A stretch of 58,630 nucleotides of DNA from Actinobacteria bacterium 21-64-8 (lineage in GTDB: Bacteria > Pseudomonadota > Alphaproteobacteria > Sphingomonadales > Sphingomonadaceae), in contig CAJCHR010000133.1 of the NCBI GenBank assembly GCA_903970225.1, forward strand, positions 1 to 58,630. The letters run 5' to 3'. The notes beneath the pieces are model-generated. The model worked only from the letters and a program-made list of their open reading frames with translations, had not been told where the DNA came from and did no database searches. Positions 49,177 through 58,356 of the stretch are shown here, one piece after another (position 1 is the first letter of the stretch; each line of letters starts with the position of its first letter). Position numbers and translations under genes: made by a program.

Positions 49177-49929
49177 ATGGCGTACAAGCTCATCTACCTC
49201 GCGCGCCGGGCGGGGACGGTGTCGTGGGCTGACTGGCCGCGCACCTGGAAGTCGCACGCGGTCTTCGCCAGCCAATTTCCGGCGATGGCAGGGACGATCG
49301 ACTGGATGCGTTATACCGTACGGGTCGACGATCCGCGCTTCGCGGCGCTGCCCGTTTCGGCGGCGCACGACGGGGTTTGCGTGGCGCAGGCGCATGATCT
49401 CGCGACGTTGCGCGGCGAGGGATTCCTGCCCGATCAACGCGCGCGGATCGATGCCGACGAGCTGCGCGTGTTCGATCGCCATACGCCCGAGTTCACGTTC
49501 TGGTGCACCGAGACACCGGTACGTGACGGTCCGCTCGGCGAGGCGGTGGTGTTCCGGTTCCTGCGCCGCCGCGCCGAGGTCTCGCGCGGCGCGTTCGATC
49601 TGGCCCTGCGGAACACGTATCATGAGACGGCAGCCAGCGAGCCATTTGCCAGCCTGCGCTGGGTGCTCAACACCGCGATCGAGCCGCCGCCTTTGGATTT
49701 CCCGTTCGAAGCCATCGAGGAATGCTGGTTCAGCGATGTCGAAGAGGCGGCGCGCGCACTCGGCGGAGCTGGCAGGGCCGGGCTCATCCAACGCCTTTCA
49801 GGCGTTTGCGATCCCGATTCCATCGTCACGATGCTGACTCACCCGACACATCGCTGGCCCAGAGACGAGGGCAGCGATCTGCGCGGGGCGCCCGGCGGCG
49901 GGCCTGCTGCTAGGCCGCATAGTCCCTGA
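49177..49929 (+). CDS. EthD-domain protein
   Basis: A 250-residue protein with probable EthD-type alpha/beta-barrel repeats. YKLIYLARRAGTVSWADWPR near the start resembles EthD N-termini, and a second barrel-like segment follows around 105-200. EthD proteins bind or process aromatic or ether substrates in oxygenase clusters. The C-terminus overlaps the convergent CMD gene by 20 bp. No catalytic residues can be assigned. Confidence 0.72.
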   Translation: MAYKLIYLARRAGTVSWADWPRTWKSHAVFASQFPAMAGTIDWMRYTVRVDDPRFAALPVSAAHDGVCVAQAHDLATLRGEGFLPDQRARIDADELRVFDRHTPEFTFWCTETPVRDGPLGEAVVFRFLRRRAEVSRGAFDLALRNTYHETAASEPFASLRWVLNTAIEPPPLDFPFEAIEECWFSDVEEAARALGGAGRAGLIQRLSGVCDPDSIVTMLTHPTHRWPRDEGSDLRGAPGGGPAARPHSP

Positions 49930-50497
49930 GGGCGTTGAAGCTCTCCAGATCGGGTTCGAGCTGAATGCCGAAGCTTTTCGTCAGCATCCCCATCGTCAGG
50001 TAGCAGCCCGCTAGGAACACCAGTTCCATCAGCTCTTCCTGAGAGTACCGCTCGGCCAGCGCGGCCCAGGTCGTGTCCGAGACGAACTGGTCGCGGTGCA
50101 ATTCGTCGACCGCCTTTATCACCACGCGGTCGAAGTCGGTCAGCGCATCGCCCTCGCCCGCGATCATTGCCGCGATCTCATCGTCTTCCAGCCCGCACTT
50201 GCGCGAGATGACGACGTGGTGCGTCTGCTCGTAGACGTCGCCGCAATCCTCGAGCATCCGCAGGCACACGATCTGCCGGTCGCGCACCGGCAGTTTCGAA
50301 CGCGCGACCAGCTCTTCGAGATGCCCGACGAAACTGCGGTACATGCGCGGCGCGTTTACCAGCACGCGCGAGAAGATCAGGTGAGTCCAGGCGCCGATCG
50401 CGTCGGACTGCTCGGCCGTGAGCTGGTCGACCCCGACGGGCGGAATGCGCACGGCCGCGGGGGTCATCGCCTGCCTGGTAGGGGCATGGGTCGTCAT
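49910..50497 (-). CDS. carboxymuconolactone decarboxylase (AhpD-like) family protein
   Basis: A 195-residue helical protein of the CMD family, with RDRQIVCLRMLEDCGDVYEQ followed by THHVVISRKCGL. The usual CxxC of AhpD peroxidases is not present; the pattern is the non-redox E-x-x-H type, seen in proteins of catabolic clusters. A second segment (MELVFLAGCYLTMGMLTKSF) completes the fold. ATG 50497 is 8 bp from the TonB receptor stop, so it is probably the distal gene of that operon. Confidence 0.85.
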   Translation of the reverse strand: MTTHAPTRQAMTPAAVRIPPVGVDQLTAEQSDAIGAWTHLIFSRVLVNAPRMYRSFVGHLEELVARSKLPVRDRQIVCLRMLEDCGDVYEQTHHVVISRKCGLEDDEIAAMIAGEGDALTDFDRVVIKAVDELHRDQFVSDTTWAALAERYSQEELMELVFLAGCYLTMGMLTKSFGIQLEPDLESFNALRDYAA

Positions 50498-50505
50498 GGT
50501 GCCGG

Positions 50506-52995
50506 TTATCCTTTCATGGTGACGCGCAGCCACAGCTCGCGGCCCTGTGAGTAAGAGCAGTAAACCTCGTCCGAACCCGCCGGACCCTGCGTCGGGCCGC
50601 CGTGCATCTCTCCCGGGAACAGGATGCCGCCGGCATAATTGGCGTTGAAGCAGGTGCCGGTGGTGAGCTTGTCGGTCAGGTTGTTGCCGATGAACGCCAG
50701 CTCCCAATGATCCTCGGGACCAACCAGCGTGATGCTCGAGTTGAACTTGGCGAACGCGGGCTGGAAGTAATCCGCGCGCGTGCCGAGGTTGGTGTCGTAG
50801 CGCGACGAATATTGCGCGCTCAGACCGAGCTTGAGCGTGTCGTGGCCGAGCGGGAGGTCATAGTCGACGCCGCCGGTCAGCTGCCACTTGGGCGCACGGC
50901 TCAGCGGCGTACCGGTCAGATCCTGCGCCGCGTACTGGAACTTGCTGCCGTCAGAGCCGGTGAAATAGTTTCCGATCTCGACCGCGATGGCATCGCTGCT
51001 TCCCGGAGTCGGATTGAGGGTGCGCGGCGTGAGATCGCAGCCCTGCGCGGCGGTCTGCCCTCCGGCGCAGGGCGCGCCTACGAATGAGGTGAACTTGGCG
51101 ACGTTCCAGTTCGCCGCGGCATAGAGTGACAGCCCGGGCACGGAGGCCGGGTGGAAATTGAAGTCGAAATCGATCCCATAGATCCGCGCGGAACCGGCGT
51201 TGAGCGTGCTGAGGGTCGGGATGCCGTTCACCGCAGGCTCGTTGATGCCCACCTGAAGGCCGGTGTAGTCGTAATAATAGCCGGCCAGATTGACGTAAAG
51301 CTGGCGGTCGGCGAGCCGGGTCTTGATGCCGACTTCTCCGCCCTTGATCTTCTCGTCGCCATAGGAGTTGTTCGTGCCGGGGAAGATGGGCTGGACGATG
51401 TTGTACGAGCCCGACTTGTAGGCCTGCTTGAACGAGCCGAACAATGTCACGTCGTCGGTCGGTTCGTATGTCAGCGTGACTTCTGGCGACCAGTTCTTCG
51501 AATGCAGCTTGGGCGCGGTCGGGACCAGATCCGCGCCGCCGTATTGCGTGGTCATGTCCACCGACCGCTTCTCGTCGGTGTAACGTGCGCCGGCGGACAG
51601 TTCGAGTTCGGGCGTGAATTTGAAGCGCGCTTGCGCGAACGCCGAGAGCGAGCGGATGTGGATGTCGAACGTGCCGGCCAGGATCTGGGCGGGGAAGCCG
51701 AGCAGTGTGTCGCCTTTGAGCTGAGCGCCGTCGAACACATTGCCGCTCTGATAGAACCCGCCGGCCAGGAAATTGAGCGGGCTGGTGAAGTCGGAGGCGA
51801 GCCGCACTTCTTCGGTCAGGTCGTGCCGGTGGTAATCCTTGATCGCGGCAAAATCGGAGTAGGCGCCGAAATAGGAGCCGTTGATCATCGACTTGCTCTT
51901 GATGTCATAATAGCCGGTCACCGACGTCAGCGTCAGGTGCGGATGCAGCTCGTAGTTCATCTCGAGGCTGCCGAACGCCTGCCGGATCCGGGTGTACGGC
52001 ACGCCGCCGTTGGGGAGGCCGTCGAACGCGGCGGGATCCATGTAGGCGATATCGACCGTGTGGTTCGCCTTGCAGTCTTCCTTCGCGCTGTAGAACGAAG
52101 GCACCGGAATCCCGATCGAGGGCAGATAGTTAGTGAAGCCGTCGGGACAGCCGGTCAGCTGGAACGCGCCGCCGCCGTTGTACTTCTCGTCAGTATAGTT
52201 GAGCTTGAGCCGCGCGCTGAAGTTGGAGGCCGGCTTGTACACCGCGGTGCCGCGTAGGTAGACGCCGTGGCCCTTGCCGAAGTGCGATCCGGGTTGCTGC
52301 GCGCCAACGCCCTGCGCGATGACCGATTGGTTGTCGAAGTAATCGCCGGCGGAGTGTGTGTAAGCGGCAGCGAGGCGCAGGCCCAGCGTATCGGTGACCG
52401 GCCCCGACAAGGAGCCTTCGAGCCGGGTGCGCCCGTCTTCGAATTCATAGCCCGCGCGCGCGATCGCCTCGAGCTTGTCGCCGGGATCGGCGGTGCGGAT
52501 CGAGACGACCCCGCCGGGGCTGTTCTTGCCGAAGAACAGCGCCTGCGGGCCCTTGAGCACCTCGACCTGCTGCATATCGAACAGGCCCGAGGAATAGGCA
52601 TTTCCCTGCGTGAACTGCACCCCGTCGATCACCAGCGAGACCGACTGGTCGATGCCCGGATCGAGCGACGTCGTTCCCACGCCGCGGATCGAGACCTGCA
52701 TGCCGTTCTCGAGCACCGACTGGCCGATCACGAAGCCCGGCGCGGACTTGGTCACGTCCTCCAGCGTGGTGACCTGGAATTCCGCGAGCTTGGCGGCGGT
52801 GAGAACGTTCGCGATCACCGGGACCTTAAGGCTCGATTCCTCCCGCTTGCGCGCGGTGACGACGATCTCTCCGCTCGAATCGCCTATCCGCTGCGAACCC
52901 GGCGTCGCATCGGCGATCTCCTGCGCAAACGAAGGCGAAGCGCTGAGCGAGCAGGCAATGGCGGTCGCCGCCAGCAGAAATCTCTTGTGAACCAT
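50506..52995 (-). CDS. TonB-dependent outer-membrane receptor
   Basis: An 829-residue receptor. A signal peptide (ending SFAQ), a TonB-box-like EIVVTARKREESS, a plug with VEVLKGPQALFFGKNSPGGV, and a barrel ending in LWLRVTMKG. The plug lacks the arginine seen in LFGRNT-type plugs (it has FFGKNS). It probably imports the substrate of the local oxygenase and ligase enzymes, with the acyl-CoA ligase upstream in the same direction (141-bp gap) and CMD downstream. Confidence 0.92.
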   Translation of the reverse strand: MVHKRFLLAATAIACSLSASPSFAQEIADATPGSQRIGDSSGEIVVTARKREESSLKVPVIANVLTAAKLAEFQVTTLEDVTKSAPGFVIGQSVLENGMQVSIRGVGTTSLDPGIDQSVSLVIDGVQFTQGNAYSSGLFDMQQVEVLKGPQALFFGKNSPGGVVSIRTADPGDKLEAIARAGYEFEDGRTRLEGSLSGPVTDTLGLRLAAAYTHSAGDYFDNQSVIAQGVGAQQPGSHFGKGHGVYLRGTAVYKPASNFSARLKLNYTDEKYNGGGAFQLTGCPDGFTNYLPSIGIPVPSFYSAKEDCKANHTVDIAYMDPAAFDGLPNGGVPYTRIRQAFGSLEMNYELHPHLTLTSVTGYYDIKSKSMINGSYFGAYSDFAAIKDYHRHDLTEEVRLASDFTSPLNFLAGGFYQSGNVFDGAQLKGDTLLGFPAQILAGTFDIHIRSLSAFAQARFKFTPELELSAGARYTDEKRSVDMTTQYGGADLVPTAPKLHSKNWSPEVTLTYEPTDDVTLFGSFKQAYKSGSYNIVQPIFPGTNNSYGDEKIKGGEVGIKTRLADRQLYVNLAGYYYDYTGLQVGINEPAVNGIPTLSTLNAGSARIYGIDFDFNFHPASVPGLSLYAAANWNVAKFTSFVGAPCAGGQTAAQGCDLTPRTLNPTPGSSDAIAVEIGNYFTGSDGSKFQYAAQDLTGTPLSRAPKWQLTGGVDYDLPLGHDTLKLGLSAQYSSRYDTNLGTRADYFQPAFAKFNSSITLVGPEDHWELAFIGNNLTDKLTTGTCFNANYAGGILFPGEMHGGPTQGPAGSDEVYCSYSQGRELWLRVTMKG

Positions 52996-53136
52996 CTCTC
53001 TCTCCCCCGACCGACTTTTGTGTTGAGTCTTCGAGGAGTTCCCGGAGCAACCCGGCGTTCCTCTTCGCTCACGATGCGGTTCCGGGGTATGATTAGGATC
53101 AGACGAATTGACGCGCAGCCCTCGCCGCGCACAAGT

Positions 53137-54789
53137 CTAGGACATCTCAGGGCGACGTTCTCGTGATTGCTCGTCCGCCAGCCGGGCCGCGATGAGGGTG
53201 CCGAGTTCGTGGAGCCTGAGTTTCCCCGTCGCGGTGCGCGGAATATCGCGGTCGGCGACGAAGACGATGCGGCGCGGAACCTTGAAGCTGGAAAGCGTCT
53301 CGCGCAGCGCGGAGCGAAGCGATTCCTCGTCCGGTGTCGCTCCTTCGGCAGGGACGACCGCAGCGGCGACGATTTCCCCGAATGTCTCGTCCGGCAGGCC
53401 GGCGACCACCCCGAGCGCTACGTCAGGCAACGCATTGAGCGCCGCTTCGACCTCCAGTCGCGAGACGTTGGCGGCGCGGGTCTTGATCATGTCACCGCGC
53501 CGCGCGACGAAGGTGAGATAGCCGTCCGCGTCGATCCGCACGAGATCGCCCGTCGGGTAGAAGCCATCGGGGGTGAACACGTCCTTGCGCCGCTTCTTGT
53601 AGAACCCGCTCATCAGTCCGCCGCCGCGCAGTTGCAGCTCGCCGATCGCACCCGTGGGCAGAACCGCGCCGCTGTCGGGATCGACCACGCGGCGTTCATA
53701 GGCGTTGACCGCGCGGCCGGATGCACCCGGCTTGTCATCGGGGAGCCGGGTGTTGATCGGCTCCGCGCTGTGCGGGGCGAAGGACTCGCTCATCCCCAGC
53801 ATGTTGCTTTGCAGCGGCGGCGGGATGACTTCGCCGTTCGCGTCGCGAAACACGCCGAGACCGACGATCGTGTCGACATTGACTCCGCGTGCCGAGGCCG
53901 CCGCACGCAGTCGCACCAGGCCGTCACCCCAGCCGTTCACGCGGTTCGCGCGGGCACCGAGCATCGTCTCGAGCACGAGGTCGATCTCGGGGGAGGCAGG
54001 ATAGACCAGCGTTGCGCCCTGGCTCAGCACCTGCATAGCCATCGCCAGCCCGCCGAGCCAGAAGGCCGGCAGCATCGGCAGCATCCGATCATCGGGCGCG
54101 ACCAGAAACAGCCTGGCCAGTTCGGGCGGATGCCGCGTGAGGCTCCAGTGGCTGTGCACGACCGCCTTGGGCTCGGACGTGCTCCCCGAAGTATAGACGA
54201 TGACCGCGTCTTCGCCCGGGGTGACCTGTTGCTCGATCGCGGCGAGGATTGCGGGACCGGGCGCATCGGCGCGATCGGCCTGTGCGAGCAAGCCATCGAC
54301 AGGTGCGGCCCAACCGGCCTCCGATGCATCGTCGAACCAGACCGCGCGCAAGTACGGCGCTTCTTCGAGGCGGACCCGTCCGGCGGGCTGGCCGACGATC
54401 CCGGGGAATGCGGCCTCGACGGCTTCCGCGTAATCGTGACGCAGGAAGCGCCGAGCGGCGATCAGCATCTGGACGTCACTGGTACGCAGGATGTGCGCAA
54501 GCTCGCGCGGGGTCGAAAGCGTGCTGACCAGCGTCAGCAGCGCGCCGATGCGCAGCGCCGCCAGGAACGCCGTGATCCAGGAGATCCCGTCGGGCGCGAG
54601 CAGCGCGATCCGCGTGCCTTTCCCGGCCCCGCTCGCCAGCAGCGCGCGCGCCATTCGCGCCGAGCGGGCGTCGAGATCGGCATAGCTGATCGTCTCGCCG
54701 AGAGTCGCCACCGCATCCCGGTCGCCCCGCGCCGCCACGACGGCCCGCAGGAGCGCGGGCAAGGTCGAGGGTGGTTGTGCGTCGGGCAT
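53137..54789 (-). CDS. class I adenylate-forming acyl-CoA ligase
   Basis: A 550-residue AMP-binding enzyme. The P-loop is IVYTSGSTSEPKAVVHSH, A5-A7 include GELQLRGGGLMSGFYKKRR and FYPTGDLVRIDADGY, and the C-terminal lysine motif is DIPRTATGKLRLHEL. It activates an organic acid to its CoA ester via acyl-AMP. ATG 54789 was preferred for its upstream GGGAA; ATG 54801 is an alternative. It is divergent from the bicupin gene and upstream of the TonB receptor, suggesting uptake followed by activation. Confidence 0.9.
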   Translation of the reverse strand: MPDAQPPSTLPALLRAVVAARGDRDAVATLGETISYADLDARSARMARALLASGAGKGTRIALLAPDGISWITAFLAALRIGALLTLVSTLSTPRELAHILRTSDVQMLIAARRFLRHDYAEAVEAAFPGIVGQPAGRVRLEEAPYLRAVWFDDASEAGWAAPVDGLLAQADRADAPGPAILAAIEQQVTPGEDAVIVYTSGSTSEPKAVVHSHWSLTRHPPELARLFLVAPDDRMLPMLPAFWLGGLAMAMQVLSQGATLVYPASPEIDLVLETMLGARANRVNGWGDGLVRLRAAASARGVNVDTIVGLGVFRDANGEVIPPPLQSNMLGMSESFAPHSAEPINTRLPDDKPGASGRAVNAYERRVVDPDSGAVLPTGAIGELQLRGGGLMSGFYKKRRKDVFTPDGFYPTGDLVRIDADGYLTFVARRGDMIKTRAANVSRLEVEAALNALPDVALGVVAGLPDETFGEIVAAAVVPAEGATPDEESLRSALRETLSSFKVPRRIVFVADRDIPRTATGKLRLHELGTLIAARLADEQSRERRPEMS

Positions 54790-54969
54790 CTGTGTTCCCA
54801 TCGTCGGTGGACGGAAGCCTTGGTGCGCATTTGCATCGGTGGGTTCCAGAGCAATCTGTGGAACAGCGGGCGGGCTCGTTCTCAGACCCGCGACACGGAC
54901 GCCGCGCCGGACTCGAACTCGCGCCCGTCCGTGCTTAAGCCCGGCACATCGCAACCGAGGAAACCCCGC

Positions 54970-55659
54970 TTGAAGTGGATCGCGCTATCGCCGGAACTGC
55001 TCGCGGGCAACGGCCTCGAGCCTTACCCTCCGGCCGAGATCGGTGGGCTGTTCGACTGGGCCGAGAATCCCGGCGCCGGATCGACTCATGCGATGCCGCA
55101 TGCAGGTGACTTTCTCGCCGATATCGTGCGGATCGAGGCGAATGCGGTCCACCAGCCCAACAAGCCTGATGATGAAGTGGTCGTCGTGCTCCACGGCGTG
55201 CTCGAACTGACCGACGATGGGACCGGGATCGTGCAAGCCTTCGGGGAGGGCGAGGTCGTGCTCATACCGAGGGGCTGGGCCGGCCTTTACCGCTGCGTGC
55301 CCGCGGCAGACGATTTCCTCGAACTGGCGATCGTGCCGCATGACTACTTCGCGCCGCGTGATCCCGATCCGACCGGCGCGTCCCCGCGGCGGATCGTCAT
55401 GCCCGCCGCGGGAACGCAGGCGTTCCATCGCGGCCGCTTCATGGTCGAGGCGCAGGGCAGCGGAGCGGCGTGGAGCGATCGGTTCGATCAGGCGGGCGAC
55501 GAGGTCCTTCTGGTCAAGCAGGGCGCGCTGACGCTGACGGCCGGCGGCGCACGCGAGACATTCGGCCCGGGCGCGGTGGTGATCATACCGCGGGGCCTCG
55601 AAGGCCACGGCGAGACCAGCGACGATTATCGCGCTCTGGCGATCACCTGGCTTGGCTGA
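54970..55659 (+). CDS. bicupin protein
   Basis: A 229-residue two-domain cupin. Each half has a cupin strand set: DEVVVVLHGVLELTDDG with EVVLIPRGWAGLYRC, and DEVLLVKQGALTLTAGG with VVIIPRGLEGHGE. Metal-binding His are few, so an enzymatic role is uncertain. The only well placed start is TTG 54970, with GAGGAAA six bases upstream; no ATG fits. It is convergent with the crotonase gene (3-bp gap). It may be an isomerase, a dioxygenase or a sensor. Confidence 0.75.
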   Translation: MKWIALSPELLAGNGLEPYPPAEIGGLFDWAENPGAGSTHAMPHAGDFLADIVRIEANAVHQPNKPDDEVVVVLHGVLELTDDGTGIVQAFGEGEVVLIPRGWAGLYRCVPAADDFLELAIVPHDYFAPRDPDPTGASPRRIVMPAAGTQAFHRGRFMVEAQGSGAAWSDRFDQAGDEVLLVKQGALTLTAGGARETFGPGAVVIIPRGLEGHGETSDDYRALAITWLG

Positions 55660-55662
55660 AGG

Positions 55663-56649
55663 CTATTCCTTCGCTGCGCGGCCCTTGTAGCTGAGCCGCC
55701 ACTCGGGCGGGAAACGGTTGTCGTTGTCTTTGACCGCTGCCGCCAGCCCCTTCTCGAACGTCGCGCCGTCCACACCGAGCCCGCCCGGGACGTCGGGCTT
55801 GACCATCGGCAGCATCGCTTCGAGCCAGCCCGACAGCTTGCTGCCCATGTATTCGCCCTGCTGCTGTTTGAAGATCTCGAAGAACGTCTTCTGCAGGTAG
55901 ATCGTGTCGGTCGGATGGTTTCGCGCGCAGGCCAGCGCGTATTTCATCGTCTCCGCCTCCAACTGGTCACGCGGGACGACGCGGTTGACGAAGTTGAGCT
56001 CCTTCATCTCCTGAGCAGTGAACGGCCGGCCGGTGAACACCATCTCCTGAAACTTGCGCAGCCCCATCATCAGCGCCCACTGCCACATCCGCGCGGCCCA
56101 GCCGACGTAGCGAAAGGCGGAGTGGCCGAACAATGTCTCCTCCGAGCAGATCACCAGGTCCGCGTCGCAGGCCTGATAGAAGTGCCAGCCGTAGCAATAG
56201 CCCTTCGCCTCGATGATCGAGATCTTCTTGAAGTCCTGCAGGCTGCGCAGCCCGAAGTTGGAATTGGCGTAAAGGTCGGTGACGCCCGCAAGATAGCGGT
56301 ACGATTCGCGCGGCGGGTAGCGGACGCCCCCATCCCTGCCTTCATCGTCCTCGCCGATCTTGAATTCGGGCAGCACCGAATAGTCCGGGTCGCCGTTGAA
56401 CATGCCGGCCATCTCGGGAAGGTCCGCGCCGCTGCCGAAATGCTCGCCCACGCCGCGTATGATCAGCACTTTGACATCGTCGTCGACATTGGCCCGCATC
56501 ACGAGATCGGCGAAGCGATGGCGCGCCGCGATCGTCGGCGCATTAAGCGCCTCGGGTCGGTCGAGCGTGATCGTCGCGATCTTGGTCTGCGGATCCTTGT
56601 CATAGAGCATGATCTGCTCGGGGCCCGGTACGCCGTCCGCTTCGGTCAT
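55663..56649 (-). CDS. enoyl-CoA hydratase/isomerase family protein (long form)
   Basis: A 328-residue crotonase, about 70 residues longer than typical. ITLDRPEALNAPTIAARHRF near residues 27-47, GEHFGSGADLPEMAG and KGYCYGWHFYQACDADLVIC are the family landmarks. The extra length is a segment after the oxyanion motif (PDYSVLPEFKIGEDDEGRDG) and the C-terminus (KPDVPGGLGVDGATFEKGLA). It could hydrate, cleave or isomerise an unsaturated acyl-CoA. It is divergent from the TetR gene to its right. Confidence 0.85.
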   Translation of the reverse strand: MTEADGVPGPEQIMLYDKDPQTKIATITLDRPEALNAPTIAARHRFADLVMRANVDDDVKVLIIRGVGEHFGSGADLPEMAGMFNGDPDYSVLPEFKIGEDDEGRDGGVRYPPRESYRYLAGVTDLYANSNFGLRSLQDFKKISIIEAKGYCYGWHFYQACDADLVICSEETLFGHSAFRYVGWAARMWQWALMMGLRKFQEMVFTGRPFTAQEMKELNFVNRVVPRDQLEAETMKYALACARNHPTDTIYLQKTFFEIFKQQQGEYMGSKLSGWLEAMLPMVKPDVPGGLGVDGATFEKGLAAAVKDNDNRFPPEWRLSYKGRAAKE

Positions 56650-56819
56650 CGTTTCTTTCCGTCCTGTGAGCCTGGCGAAGCCCTAATGCGCGCCTCCGGG
56701 CATGCCACCGATCACCATGGAACAGCCAAGCTTATTGTTCTCGAACGCCGGATTGCCTAGTCTGCCGGCTACAAGAAGGTCCGCGCAAGAACGTGGGCGA
56801 GCATGAGAGAGGGTCTTGC

Positions 56820-57557
56820 ATGACGATGGCTCTGGCCGCGAACCCGGCGTTCGGCATACTTCCATTCGGCCTGGAATACGATGCGAATGCACCCGTCCCG
56901 GCGTTGCCGAACGCGATCGATCCGGCCTGCGTCACCTCGCGCATCAACCAGCGCGCGCGCCGCGCCGCGATCCTGGCCGCGATCCGCAAGCTCATCGCCA
57001 CCGAGGGCTGCGACGGGGTGACCGTGCGCCGCATCGCCGAATGCTCGGGCCATGCGGTGCAGACGATCTACAACCTCGTCGGCCCGCGCGAGACCGCGAT
57101 CACAGAGGCGATCCGCGAGTATTCGGCTTACGTCGGCATGAACTTCTTCGATCCCAGCAATCCTCAGGCCGCCGCCGACATCATCGATCACCAGTTGCTG
57201 TCGATCGAGCACAACCCCGAGTTCTGCCGCCAGGTCTGCCTGATGTACTTCACCGACTCCCGCCACATCTACTACACCTTCCGCGACAGCCAGATCCGGC
57301 GGCTGGACACGCTGCTGCGCCGCCAGCAAAGTCTCGGCGTGCTGCGCAAGAACGTCGACCTGCGCATGACCGCCTCGCAGCTCATGGTCTATTCGGGCGC
57401 GCTGATGGTCGAGTGGGCGGACCGGGACTTCCCGCTCGGGGAACTGCGCCAGCGGCTCTACGCCGGATACTACAACATCTTTGCCGGCGTCATCGACGCG
57501 ATGGGAGAGCCGCTGCGATCCGCGCTCGCAAGCCGGGGCGTGATGAAGCTGAATTAG
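56820..57557 (+). CDS. TetR-family transcriptional regulator
   Basis: A 245-residue regulator. The helix-turn-helix is VTVRRIAECSGHAVQTIYNL followed by VGPRETAITEAI. It has an unusual 45-residue N-terminal arm before the DNA-binding domain (with LAANPAFGILPFGLEYDANA), and is less similar to the other TetR proteins here. ATG 56820 follows GAGAGGG; 56793 would add nine residues. It is divergent from the long crotonase gene and may repress it. Confidence 0.87.
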   Translation: MTMALAANPAFGILPFGLEYDANAPVPALPNAIDPACVTSRINQRARRAAILAAIRKLIATEGCDGVTVRRIAECSGHAVQTIYNLVGPRETAITEAIREYSAYVGMNFFDPSNPQAAADIIDHQLLSIEHNPEFCRQVCLMYFTDSRHIYYTFRDSQIRRLDTLLRRQQSLGVLRKNVDLRMTASQLMVYSGALMVEWADRDFPLGELRQRLYAGYYNIFAGVIDAMGEPLRSALASRGVMKLN

Positions 57558-57604
57558 GCGGCTGGCTGACGAAGGATTCGGCCGCTGTAATACCAATTCC
57601 AGTC

Positions 57605-58000
57605 CTAGTCCGAGATGGTCAACAGCGAAGAAATCGCCACCACGACCTGGGCCGCGACGAACGGCTTGCTGATCATGACACTGCCGGGAACGCCTCTGGA
57701 GGTCCACTCATGTTCGCTGGCTGCGCTGACATAGACGACAGGAAGACCGCTGGTTATCTCGCGCGCGCGGCGTGAAATATCCCAGCCGTCCGGGCCATCG
57801 CCGAGATTGATGTCGGTGATGAGGCCGTCCAGCGCCTGTTCCGGCGATTCGAGGATCTCCATTGCCTGGCGGCCATCGTTGGCCACCACGACATGGAAGC
57901 CGGCGTCTTCGAGCGCCGTCACCAGCATGTCCTGGATCAGAAATTCGTCTTCCACGTAAAGCAGGACGGGTGCCGCCGGATCGCTGGCCATAGGTTGCAT
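57605..58000 (-). CDS. single-domain response regulator
   Basis: A 131-residue receiver-only protein. Acidic residues Glu17/Asp18 (LLYVEDEFLIQ), the phospho-acceptor Asp63 (GLITDINLGDG), Ser92 (VVYVSAAS) and Lys112 (VMISKPF) are all in place. No output domain follows, so it works as a CheY-like/FixJ receiver in a phosphorelay. No kinase is in the window. GAGGAAGC precedes the ATG 58000. It is convergent with the TetR gene across a 47-bp gap. Confidence 0.9.
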   Translation of the reverse strand: MQPMASDPAAPVLLYVEDEFLIQDMLVTALEDAGFHVVVANDGRQAMEILESPEQALDGLITDINLGDGPDGWDISRRAREITSGLPVVYVSAASEHEWTSRGVPGSVMISKPFVAAQVVVAISSLLTISD

Positions 58001-58356
58001 TGCTTCCTCTGAGAGCCACGTGCGCTAAGGTAGGTCGTGCTCGTCAACGCTCAGCAAGTGCAAATGTGCCGGTGCGGTATTGTGAATTATCGCAACGAAC
58101 GCTCCGGGATGCGCGTCACTCCGTCGTCGTATCAATCCGAGATGGCGTGAAGGCGCCTTTCTGTCGTCTTGCCATCGAGCAATGGCTGCTTGCGGCGTGA
58201 AGCATCTCGCCGTCGGCCCGACAGGCTCAGGAACGACGGGTGGGTGCTCAGCGCCCCCAAGTTGGAACACCCCAGCCCAACCGTTCTGCACTTGCCCCGC
58301 GCGCCGCCGGCCCAGCCGCTATAGCCCTGAGCCTCTCGGCAATCAGGACACCGCCC
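58001..58356. other. intergenic region upstream of the terminal SDR
   Basis: This 356-bp gap has no credible gene. It must contain the promoter of the response regulator (reading left) and that of the SDR at its right edge. A GGAAC...CCGTT pair near 58264-58285 was examined as a general-stress promoter but its spacing is too short. Confidence 0.5.

Noticed and set aside
58264-58285. EcfG-type general stress promoter (GGAAC...GTT)
   Set aside because: The spacing between the elements is about 14 bases, shorter than the 17-18 needed by the known consensus.
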